Source: Panagrolaimus kolymaensis
Taxonomy: Eukaryota > Nematoda > Chromadorea > Rhabditida > Panagrolaimidae
NCBI GenBank assembly: GCA_028622995.1
Contig: JAJQJQ010000010.1
Coordinates: 62,001-126,000 of the forward strand
DNA: 64,000 bases
Direction: 5' to 3'
Below the pieces are notes generated by a model, which did no database searches, had not been told where the DNA came from, and saw only the letters and a list, made by a program, of their open reading frames with translations. The first letter of the stretch is position 1. Each line of letters begins with the position of its first letter. This document shows positions 49,514 through 61,700 of the stretch, piece after piece. Position numbers and translations under genes: made by a program.

Positions 49514-52500
49514 GTGAGTCTATCTAAAAACCTATTAAAAAGTCCAAACAAAAAAATAATAAGAAAAAACAATTTGTATTTTGCCAAATTTCAGTTTTCT
49601 AAAAAATCATTAACTTTTTGGACTCTTGAAACTCGTTTTTTATTTTTTAATTATTCTTCTTTGTTCACAAAAAAAGACAATCTCATTCTTGCTTCTGAAT
49701 AATTAAATTTAGTGTAAAAATGTGTTACTGAACTGTATCCATTGTATCATTCGACTAAAGAGCAAAATCAGACATCATTTTTAAGACTACGAGTACTTAA
49801 TGATTTTTTTTCTTCCATCGTCTTTCATTCTTTTTTTTATTACTTTCTTTTTAAAATATTTATTACATTTGTTGTTTTATTTTTTTGGTTTTTCACGTGA
49901 AAAGCCCAAAACTCATTTTTTTTCTCTTTTTACTTAATTATAATTTCACATTTAGTCACAAAGGTTGCTTTTTAAAGAAATGGTTTTCAAGAAAAAACTA
50001 CGCTTTTTTTACATCGTCTCTTTTTCATTTCGTGTTCGATTTCAATTTTTTTGTTGTCAAAATCAAAAACGTGATTTAATTTTGCCCCCAATCAAAACAT
50101 TTCAATTAATATTTTTTTTATAGCTGACACTAACAAATCAAAAATAAAAAAAGGCGACGTTGAACAAATTTTTTTTATTTCTCTCAAAAGATAAAAACAC
50201 TCATTCTTTTGTCAATCGAATCCTTAAATTTTTTTTATAACAACAAATCTTTTTGTCATGTTCCACTTAATATTTCTCGTTTTGTTTTGTTTATTTATAA
50301 AAAGCTAAGCACTTATTTATTCTTTGATTTTTATTTTATTTTATTTTTATTTTGAAATACGCAGCTTAGCGTCGGATTTAATTCTTTCATTTTTTGATGA
50401 TCGAGGGTTGTTGATTTTTTGTTTTTCTTTTAAAAGTTTATGTTTTAAAAAATAATCTATATATTTTTGTTGTTCTTTCCCATGATGTAACTTTTTTTAA
50501 GTTTGATCAAAACACGGCATTATAGGATTATATTTTACATACATATTTTATGGAGGGGTTTAACGATCAATTTTTATCTATTTTCCTTTTTTTTCTGGAC
50601 GTCGTCGTGTAGTTGTGATTGATTTAATATGACAAAAGTGGAAAAATATTTGAGACACCAAAATAAAAAATAAATAAATTGATGTCGGTCCGTCCCTTGC
50701 GGCGGCCGGCGGCTGTGGCGGGAAACGAAAAAAGCATGCCCTTTTCTTTTTTTCATTTTTTTCTATTCTTGCCGCCTTGTTTCCGCTACTACTACTAACA
50801 ATGGTGAAAATGATGGTGGTTAAAAAAAACGAACGAACATAGAGCTATTATTGCTTCTTTTTTCATTCTCTTTATTACCAACTGCCCCTTACTTCTTTCC
50901 TCCTCAGCACAAATTGACTGACTTCGATCATCGATGATGATCAATTTTAGTAGCCTTTGGGTGCGTTCTTAAGTTTTTTTAGGATCAAAATTGTTTAGAA
51001 AAAAGAAAAATATTTATTTATATTGTTGCTTTTTTATTTTCAAAAGACAGATTAGAAAAAACAAAAGGTCTAAAAACGTGATCTAAAATATTTTTTGAAT
51101 GGGGAAAAAGAGAAAAAAGAGGAGTAAAGATTAGACATTTCAACAAAGAAATTTGTCGTCGTCGTCACCCTCTTTCTTTGTTAAATCATGTTATTTGTAT
51201 TTATACTGAGATTTTTATTTTTAAAAAAAGTTTTATGAATGGGAATTTTTTTGTTGCTTTACGCTTAAGGTTTAGGTTATTGAAGGCTTGTGTACATACT
51301 AAACAGACGACGATGACAAAAACTTAAACGTGTGAAATAAAAAATGAGAGAAGCCATTTGTTTGTATTTTTATTTGTTTTTGGATTACACAATATACGAT
51401 TAAATATTTTTTTTTCAACGCTGCGTTAAACTCCAAGAAAAAAAAGTTGTTTCTTATGTTTCCTAGTTTGTTTAAATGTGGTAGAAAAAATAAAAGAAGA
51501 ATAGTCGTTTTTTGATTGCGCTTCTTTTCCTTTCACGTTTAAATTAATTTTTAACACCATTTTTTAATTTTTTTTTCTAACTACAGCTGTGTCTTGTCCA
51601 TTTATTTTATTTGGCTATATATTTTTTTTTTCCATGCTTTGATTATATTTACCACAACTACCACCACCAACCCTACTTTGACACATGCTAGAAAATTGTA
51701 TTTTATGTATTTTCTGAAACTTTTTTTGTTTAAGTTTATTTTATCTCTTTTTTTGGTTGAATACCCGGAAAAACAACAGAATAAATTTAAAGGAGTTAAG
51801 CGCTTTTTTCTCTCTAAAAATAGTAAATGAAAACTTGCCGGCACCGACAACATTTTTTATTTCATTTTATCGGTTTAAGCTTTGACTACTAAATGAGCCG
51901 CAATGATCAATAGAAAATGGTTAAAAACATTTATTTCGTATTCATTGTTAATGTTTTTTTAAAAGTTTATTTACTTCAAAAATGAGAGAAGAAATAAACT
52001 TTTACGTTATTTTTTTATTACTTTTTAAAATCCTTTTTTTATTTATTTCTTTTAATTAAATTCACTCATGGCTGCTTCAGTAACATTAAATTTATGCGTC
52101 AATTAAAGTTAACTCTTTAACCACTAACGTTTTGTAGAAGAATGATAGCGGCGCACTTTTCGGCATTGGCAAATAGCTTTTCATCGGTAAAAAAAAACGC
52201 TGTGCATAAAAAGTTTTGTCTTCTTTTTTCTTTTTTGCTCAACAAAAAAGAAGAGAAGCAACCAAAAGCAGACGTTTGTTTCTTTTAAAGCTACTTGCTG
52301 CTTTTTGACATTTCTTTTGAACTTTTTTACACATAGGGAAGTGAGCAATAAATTTTCTTCTTTTACAACCACCCTAATTACAAAAAATATTTTTCGTTTA
52401 GTATTGTCTAATATTTTTTAATGGAACATGTTTTTTTTCACTCAAATTTTTCTTGAACCATGAAAAAAGAAGAAAACTTCGAAACATTCATTTATTTATT

Positions 52501-52793
52501 TGACTTTTTCCTCATAACCTTATTTTCTTAGTTTTTTTTTGGTCGTCGTTCCGACCACCACCTCTTTTTTTATGTCTTCCTCCTTTTTTTAACATATTGA
52601 TTCTTTGTTTTGGCACATATTTTTTTTCTCTTCGCGTTGTTTTTTTTTTCTGCCCGTCTTTTTAAAAAAATTTATGATACATTTTTTTGTGCTCAACTTT
52701 AAAACACTTTTTTACGTTTTTTTTATTACAAGAGCGTTTGATTTTTTTTTATTGAACAAGAGAGTCTCATTTCATTTTTTGTATTCTCTATAG
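49514..52793. other. Large intron or spacer upstream of the GAF-A exons
   Basis: About 3.3 kb of T-rich DNA ending in the acceptor TCTCTATAG at 52793. I see no further exon in it. If the upstream exons are not joined, the promoter of the PDE2 gene would lie here, with the ATG at 52800 as start. Confidence 0.4.
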
Positions 52794-55700
52794 GCGCTTA
52801 TGAATAATCAAACGACGAACAACAAAAAAATTGTGCGGGCTAATTCAATAACTGGCACCGCATCATCATCGTCATTAGCAGAAGCAAAAGCTACACGTTT
52901 ACAAACAATTGATCAAAGAATATCAAGATTAAGTTTTGAAAAGGATGATGAAAATTCGATTGCATCTCGACGAAAAGTTTCGCTTATGCCTTTGGTGACT
53001 GAAGAAGATTTAAAAAAGAATATTGATTTGGGAAGGAAGGATCCTGAAGGGATTGCACAAGTTTTTGGCGATGATGTTGCTTCAAGGTTTCGATATCCAT
53101 CAACACCAACTAGTGCAATTTCGCCACTACCATATGACACAAAAGAAAAAATGATTTTACGAAAAATAAGTCCAATAATTACTCCACCTTTGCCACATGA
53201 AACTCGTGATCGACATGTTCCAAGGTTTAAACTTTCTCAATATTTTTTCTTCTTATGTTTTTGTTTACATTTTTAATTTAGAGGCGTTCCTACAGTTAAG
53301 GTGAGGAAACGTCGATCCCTTACAATAATTGATGGAAGTCCTGACGAACAACCTACAACAAGTACAACACCAATGAATTTTTTCGAAGATGTATCCGTTG
53401 CTTTATCACCTGTCTTTTCGTCTAAAAATCTGTTGTCTAATAATACTTTAACAAGTCATTCTCATTCTTCTTCTCCGTCTGGCAAAGATAATACAAATTG
53501 TTTTTTTGGTTCTTCATCATTAGATGAACCAGAACATTGGCAAAAAATAGGAAAATATAATTTTGCTATAAAAGATTATGAACAATTTGCTACAGATATC
53601 GCTGCGAGTAATCCAGATATGGTACATTTTCAACAAGTGCTAAATCAATGGGTATGGATTTATTTCTTTTTTTTAAAAGGCATTAAAATGATGTATGTAT
53701 TATTTTTTTAGATTAAAACTCAATCAAAAACTCATGGCGCCGCGTTTATTCTTTTATCAAATGAATGGGTCTCATGTTTTTGTCAAGTGGCGGGAAATAA
53801 ACTTTTAGACAACCCCATTATTTGCGTAAGTGTTTATCGTTGAAAAAATAAATAAGGAATTTTTTCGAATGTTAAAACATAAGTTTTTACAGATAGTTTC
53901 AAAAGTTAATTTCCGTATAAAAAAGAAATTCGTTTTTAGGGTGATTCCTCTCTAATTTCAAATCTTATTGCTCAAGAATGTAGTAGTAGTAATACAAATT
54001 CCAATAATGCAGATGGTAAGAAGCCAGAAGTCAATAATAGCATCGAACATCAACAACCTGTTATTATTGATACAACAAATTTAGTGCCGGTAAAATTTAT
54101 ATAGAAAAAAGTCAAAAAATTAGCAAATAATTGTTATATTTTTATAGAATATTAAAGAAAAGTTAAAATTAATTGCAAAAGAAATAAGAACAAATTTAAA
54201 TTCTAAAGAAGATGATACTTTGCCCCCGCATTCATTAATTGGAATAAGAGCCCGATCAGATTTCACTACAGCTTTGTTTATAGTGCATCGGTCAAAAGAG
54301 TAAGGAAGCAAACTAGCAAAAAAGTGGATAATTTTTTTATAATGAAAATTTTTCAGATCAAAAGATGAAGAATTATTTTGTATTCTCCCCCACGTTCAAA
54401 TGATTGGAACATTAATGTCTATTGTAGCAAATATTGAAGAACAAAAGCGTTTAGCTCGTCAATCTCAAGTATTTTTATCCATGACTCAAAACGTATTTTC
54501 CAGTTTACGTAAGTGTTTATATTTCTTTTTTTAGATTTTATTCCCCTCCTACTCAACTCCACCAATTATCTGTGTCAAGCTTATGCCATTAAAAAGAATT
54601 TTTTCTCTCAATTTTTTAAAATTCTCATGAGTTGTTTAATCGGGCACCAATTAGTTGCCTTTTTTCCGTTTATAGATTGTTTTTTTTTCTACTTGCTTTT
54701 TTGGCAGAAAACAAAAAACGTAGTTCGTCATTGGATTCGATTCCCAAAGGAGTTTTTTTTCGTTTTTAGTTTCTTTCTTTTCAATTATTGGACTGCCACA
54801 TTTTAAAGGCATTTAATATTGAACTTTTTTTTCTTTATTTTGTAGCTTTTTTTCTTCTTGTTTTAGTCATGTATATTTTATTTTTATTTCATTTGTAATA
54901 GTTTGAACCGTTCTGCATATTTTTCTTTTTCATTGACGAGCAACTATCATTGGAAAATCCCTTTTTTTTTCCAAAAAAAGTTTTTTTGCACAAAAAAATT
55001 TTGCACATTTGTTTTTTTCTCTATTGTTTTATTAAGTACATACAATAGGTCAGTTAAGTGGCCCTTGCAATAAGAGGAAACAAAAAATTCAGGAGTGCAT
55101 TTTTAACAACAAAAAAAAGTTGAGAAACTTTTCGCAAAAAGCATTTTGTAAGATTAAAGAATTTGACTTTTTTTCATTTTTCTAACCAAAGAGGTGAAAG
55201 ATTTTTAAAAAGTTCACCTCTAAAAGTCAATGTTTATTTTGTTGTATTTCAATTTCTTCAATTTTTTACTTTTTCAAAACTTTATTCCATTAAGAAATAA
55301 ATAACCAAGAAAATACTTTTTCTTAATAAAAATTTTACATGGCAGGTGTCATTCATAATTTTTTTATTTTTGATTAAATGTTTTTCCTTATTTTCTGCTC
55401 GTTTTTTTCCTTGGCATTATAAAACTTTAATACTACCTCATTGAGCTTAGATTTTTCATTTTTCTTTCATTTTACGAACTTTGACTTTGTACAAAAAGCT
55501 TTAAAGATAAATTTCGACCACACCTAGTGTTTTAAATGACTTAGAGGCATTGACGATGTTTAATAAATGGTTATTATTACATAGTGTATTTTCTTTTTAA
55601 AAACATAACCTATTTTCTGAAAATAAAAGTAACTCACTATTTATTTTCTTCAACTTTTTTTTTTGTCTAATTTACTAAAAAAAACCGAGAGATGCTTTGC

Positions 55701-58700
55701 TTAAGGGAATTCGATATTGATATTACTTTGGGATCCACCAGCAACAACGGTGGATGAAAGCCCAGTCAGTCAGTTTGTTCATTTTCAATTTCCGCCCTTT
55801 AATCAAGTTTGTTGTTTTTTTACAAAGCATTGTTGTTTGTCTTGGGCAGTATGCTTTAAAAGAAAGAAATCTGCTTATTTGGCTAAAGTGAAGAAGAAAA
55901 CATAGAAGGACCACGACTTTAAATAGGAAAACCCCTTTTTTGTCTTTCTTTTTCTCCCTCAATACAAAAAAAGAAAGAAAAAGAAATTGATGCTTCTTCT
56001 TCTTCTTTCTTTTTTTTTTGCTTGAACAAATCTTTGATAAAAATTACACTTTAAATTCAAATTGTTGGCATGCTTTTTGATATGTGTATGTAGTCTCGTG
56101 AAATATAAATTAGAATATTGCTTTTTATTTTGTTTTTTCCTCTTCGTCGTTCCCTTTTTTTAATAACTTCTGGTTTTATTTCTTTCAATAATTTGATAAT
56201 TTATTCACAAGCTTCCTTTTTTTCTTGAGTAGACTTTTGAAGTTGAAACTAACAAAAAATATAGTTTTGAAAATTTGGTTGAACTCATTCATGCATGTTT
56301 AAATATTGTTATTTTTCAACAACAAAAAATTGTAGGTTTGAGATATTTGCGAGCTTCAAGTATGTATTCTTATCCTTGACTGAATGACCTAAGCATCATT
56401 GTTGAAAAACTTTTTTATTTGTTATGTGACACATTGCTGATTTTTTTCTTCTCTGTGTTTGACAACTTTTCTCTCTCTCAAGAACTTGCGTAATTTTTTT
56501 GTTTGTTAAAACGATACCATTGTTCAAGAAAAATAACAGGGCTGATTTTTTAAACTCTTCCTTTTAGCTCTTCATAAATATTTTAATATTAATGAATAAA
56601 AATTCTAGAAAAAAAGAAAAAAGCGACGCCCTGTCACTCGGCCAAAGAACAATAATATTAAATTTTTGTGTTTGAGCCATTATTTTATTATAATAATTTT
56701 ATGTGGGAGTGAAAAATATTGTGTTAGATAGAAAAATATAAGCTAATCTCCATAATGTTTTAAGCAGCTTTTTTTATTTTGATTTTAAGAAACTATCTTC
56801 TTTTTTTCCTTCTTTCATACAATGTAGTTAAAACTTTTTTCTTTTTCTTATAAAAAAGCTTCTTTTTTCAATTATTTAAGATTAATTATTTTCAGAGAGA
56901 TTTAAAAGTCGTTTAGCCACAAAGTCAGAATTTAAAAAAAATAATACGCAGTATAGCTCTTTCTCGTTTTGGGTTATCCGGCTTTAGCTCCTTTTTTTCA
57001 GTCAGTCATGCCACTGCTTGCTTGCTTTCCTTTTTAGATACATAAAGCTTGTTGCTTCTCTTCCCTCCATTTTTTTTACTTTAGCTTTTTTCACGTATTG
57101 CGTCAACTCACATAGTCAGTCACTCTTATTTTTTTCCTTCTTTGCGCTGTTTTGCCAAAGATGAATTTTTTTTTCTCTTATTGAAGCTCAAAAAAAGTTG
57201 CCACGTGCGGCGTCATAACGAGAGAATGAAGAAGAAAGTGTAATTCTCAAAAAAAAATTCCAAGAAGTCTATGCCTTCATTTTCTCTTCTTCGCGTGACC
57301 GTCGTGTTTTTTTAAGGTGGCGGTGATGGTCGTTGTTTGTTGGTGGTGTTCCAAGTTTTTTTTATATTCTAAAATATGCTGGTTTTTTTGTGAGGGCCAA
57401 AAATGTGCTTCCGTTTTCATGTTTCCGGAATGTTATTGTTGTTAATAAAATAGAGTTTTCCTTTACAAAAGAAATTCTCTTTTCAAAAAGGCGTGTGTTT
57501 TTTCCTTCTTTTTTTTTATTTATTGAATAGAAAGGAGAAGATTTACTCAATGCGTCAACCAGTCTTTTTCTCTTTTTTCTTATGTCGCCTTTTTTTTCTT
57601 TTTTGCTTTTGTTAAGAATTTAGAAATCAGTTTGTCAACGAAAAAAAGTCGAAGAAAAAAAGCGTTAAATAAATGTTTCCTTTTTTGCCTTTTTAAATTG
57701 TGATGTTTCCTGCTTTTTCGACACACGCGAAACATACATCATTCAAAACCATCCAAAGAAGCCCACACGCAGCGATGTTATAATTCTTAAAACCAAATAT
57801 AATCAGGCATCAAAAATGTTAAACAGAATATTTTAAATAAATTGTTTAGTTTAAAAGGAAAAAAACCCAAAACATTTTTTTAAACAAAAGCTTCTCTTTT
57901 TTAGTATTTTTTTTTAAATTAGACAACGACGAACGCATAAAAAATGCCTAATGCATGCATAACGTTATTTTTCTTTATTATTCTTAGTTTGAAAAATAAA
58001 AAATTAAAACCATTTTATTAAAAAAATGAAATCATGTTTTAAAGAAGAAAAATAAATTTAGTAAATGAAGCAACAACAGCGGCGTGTGTTTTTTTCTTCC
58101 TCCGTTTTCAGAAGCTGATGTTGCTTGCCACAAGAATACATGCGGCGGCAATGAGAATACGTGCGTGCATTGTTGTTGTCGTCGTCTTTTTTTTCTGTTG
58201 AACAAAGTGAAATTTGTTTCGCTGCTTCATCTTTGAAACAAACTGCTGCTGTTTTTGGCAAAAAAGCACGTGTGGCAAGGCAAATATGGAACTGAATAAA
58301 TTTTTTTATCCTAAAGTGGCTTGTTATGAATAGTTTAAAATATTTTAAAAGTTACTTTCTTTTAAACCATCCTCGCTACGAGATTTTTAAAAAAGAGTTT
58401 TACTTTCATTTTTTTTTCTAACCAACAATTTATTGAATGCTTTTATAGTTATTTTTTTCTGAATTGACCCCAAAATAATATTTTTTCCTTTTAATAAGTC
58501 TCCTAGAGGCGGTTCTTACAAACGAGAGCTGCTGTAATTTTGTAAATGTATCTACTTTTCTTTTTTTAATCGCCAACGCAGACTACTTTTGAAGAACTTT
58601 TTCTTTTCTTCAAGTGCTTTTTTAAAGAAAAAAAAATGAAGTTTGAAGAAGATGCACATGCTCGAAAATGAATGGATTAGTGTGGATTTGCGTGTTTATG

Positions 58701-61700
58701 TTTAACTTGAAAACATGGAGTTTTTCCAAAAATGTAGTATCATCATTCTAATAGTTTTTAGTTTTTCTTTGAACAAAGTTTAAATATTTTTAAGGACTTT
58801 TCTGATAAATAGGAGCAACCATTTTTTATCACTCTAAAACACAAACAAAAAACCACGCTGATTCATCGTTGGGTTAAACATTTCCGTTATCATTTATTCA
58901 TTTTTTTCTATGCTTTGTTGTTATTATGGAAAATTTATGACATTAAAAAAATAAAAAAACTGATTATTTTAAACTTTTCTTCTTCTTTCTTTTGTTAAAT
59001 TTTAACTCTCTCGAAATTTTAACAAAAAAAAAACATCATTGTCTTGTTCTTGCATCTTAGAAAAAAATAAACAAATAAGAAAAAGAGCGGGGGTGCTTGC
59101 TTAAAACACTTGAAAGCTTGAACGAACAACAAAATCTATGTAATTTCTTTTACTCTTGCAATTTAAATATTTGGTATATTACCTTTTTAATTATTAAAAT
59201 CAGCATGCATACATTTTAATTCTGTATGTGCGTGGCAAATTAATTATTTTATACTTATCTTCTCATTCACTTATATTATTCATGAAATCTTAAGCCTAGC
59301 TAATTTCTGAATCATCAACGTATTTAGCTATATTAAATACTATTTTCAAAATTATTAAAATAAGATAATAATGGTGTTAATGATTTTGGTCACATTACTT
59401 TAATCTTCCACTTTTTTTTGTTTTACGTTATAATTAATTTTTTCCTTTTTTTCAATCTTTGTTTTGGTAATAGTCATTTCACATGTTTTTCTTTTACGTC
59501 GTTATTCTTTTTCTTTTTTATTTTTGATAAGGCTGTGGTTGTTTTTAATTTATTTTTTATTTTATTTTACGCTAAGGTCTTTAATCGCCATCAAACAAAA
59601 AATAATCTTTCACTGGCAGCATTTTTTTTTCTTCGCTACCAAAAAGGTTATTGGCACCAGGAACTTTTATTTTGACGCTAGTCTAAAGTCTTCAAATCTG
59701 GGGGCCGCTCCATCATAATCCAGCTTTCAAACGTTTTTCTTTATTTGGTTTTTAGTGATTTCATTTTTTTCTCTGTTTTTTTTTCGTTGCTTTTACGCTT
59801 TTTTATTCGTTGTAGTTTCGAATAAAAAAGCTTCTTTTGGCTTGAACCAATTTTCTCTCTCTCTCATTCTTGTATGTACTTGTTGTTGGCCGCCGCTGCC
59901 CATTTTTTAATCTGCCACCTGTGCGTGCGCGTTTTTCTTTTTTTCTCTCAATTTTAGTCGTTGAAAGCTATGTATAAACGTGTCATTATTATTTATCTCA
60001 ACATAAAAACATTTTTTAAGCTTTCCCTCATTCTTGCTTGCTCAAGTTTCTATATTCATTTAAATCTGCATATTTGAGAGTATTTTTTGGTGGTTTTTTT
60101 CATTTATTTATTTGACAACAAAATTATTACTTACCAAAAAAATATATACGTGGCCGCGGCGGCGACAGCCAAGTTGCCGCGTTAAGCGGCAGTTTAGCCG
60201 CTGTTACAATATCATGGATTTGGAAAGATTATCATCTGCGCCATCTCCAAATTGTATTAAATCTTCTTCGGAATTAAATATTCCTAAACCAGCATCGCCT
60301 TCTCCATCGTCGTCATCTTTAAATAATGGAAAGGCATCGCCTCCTATGGAATCGGCGTCTTTACTCGATCGTCAAACTATGAATTTAAGCGCCATTGCAG
60401 CTGCAAGTAGACCAATAGAGGGTGAAAATAAGGATGATGCTAGAGATATAGCTGAAGCACTAAAGAATTGTCATTGTTCTAAAGTTAAATCATTGGCAAA
60501 TGGAGTGTTGCCAACCATAATTAATGGCAAACTTGACAAATATAAACCCCCATCAGATTGTATATCTCCGGATGTTTGTAAACGATTATTATCACTTTCA
60601 GAAGATATGAATTTATTGGTGAGAAATATAACAAAAGAAGCCAAAGCATTAGTTCAAGCAGAAATGTGAGTTATTCGTGGCCTTTTTAAAGTATTTTGAG
60701 TAAATTTTTATTTTGCTTTAGATGTTCGTTATTTTTGCTGGATAAAGAAAATTCTGAACTTGTTGCGGAAGTTTTTGAAAAAAATGGCACAAGTGATGAG
60801 TATTTAACCGAAATTCGAATGCCTTTAAACCAAGGAATCGTTGGCCATGTTGCTACAACAGGTGAAATGATGAATGTTCAAAATGTTTATGAGTAAGTTT
60901 AATTCATTTCTATTTTATTTTCACTACAATTTTTTAAATTCACAATGACACCATTTTATTTTATTCATTTTTTTCAGTCACCCGTCATTTTATCCAAAAG
61001 TTGATGAACGAACAGGCTTTGTTACTCGGAATATTCTTTGTTTTCCTATTAAAGATAGCAGTGGTAAGTTCAATACTTCTTTTTGAGGAAATTAGCGTAA
61101 TTTTATTATATCGCTTAAAGCCCCCATAAATTTTTATTTTACTTTTTTTACAACTTTGACCTTAGCGCTTTGTGACGTAAAACGCGAAAAGGCATACTTT
61201 TTTAAAAGTATTAAAAGTTAACTTTGTTGTTTTGTTAAAAGTTAAAAAAAAGTGTTTTATAATTAATGGCCACCACTTTTTTTTCTCAAGCTGGCAGGCG
61301 AAAATTTAAAAAATTTTTGATAATTAAAAAGTTTTTTATTCTTTAATTTTCGGTTGAATTAAGTTTTTCTTTGCTAAAAAAATTTTGCCACTGTGTTTTA
61401 TTCTTGAAAACTATTGTTTGCGAGTAATACGAGAAAGTTCTAATTTTTTCTAATTCATTTTTTTAAGTTTAAGCTACTGATTTATAAAGCATATATTTAG
61501 TCTTCAAAAATTCATTTTAATGTAAAAATAAAGGTTTACTATTTAACTTACCAAAAAAATTGTTTGTTGAATGTAAAAAAAAACTTTTTTTTCTGCCTCT
61601 GTATGTTTCAGCTGTTAGTTGGTGAACGAGAGAGCCAGAGCAATATTTTTTTATGGCGTCAGAGGACTTTTTTTAACATTCATTTTTCTTCGTAGCTAAA

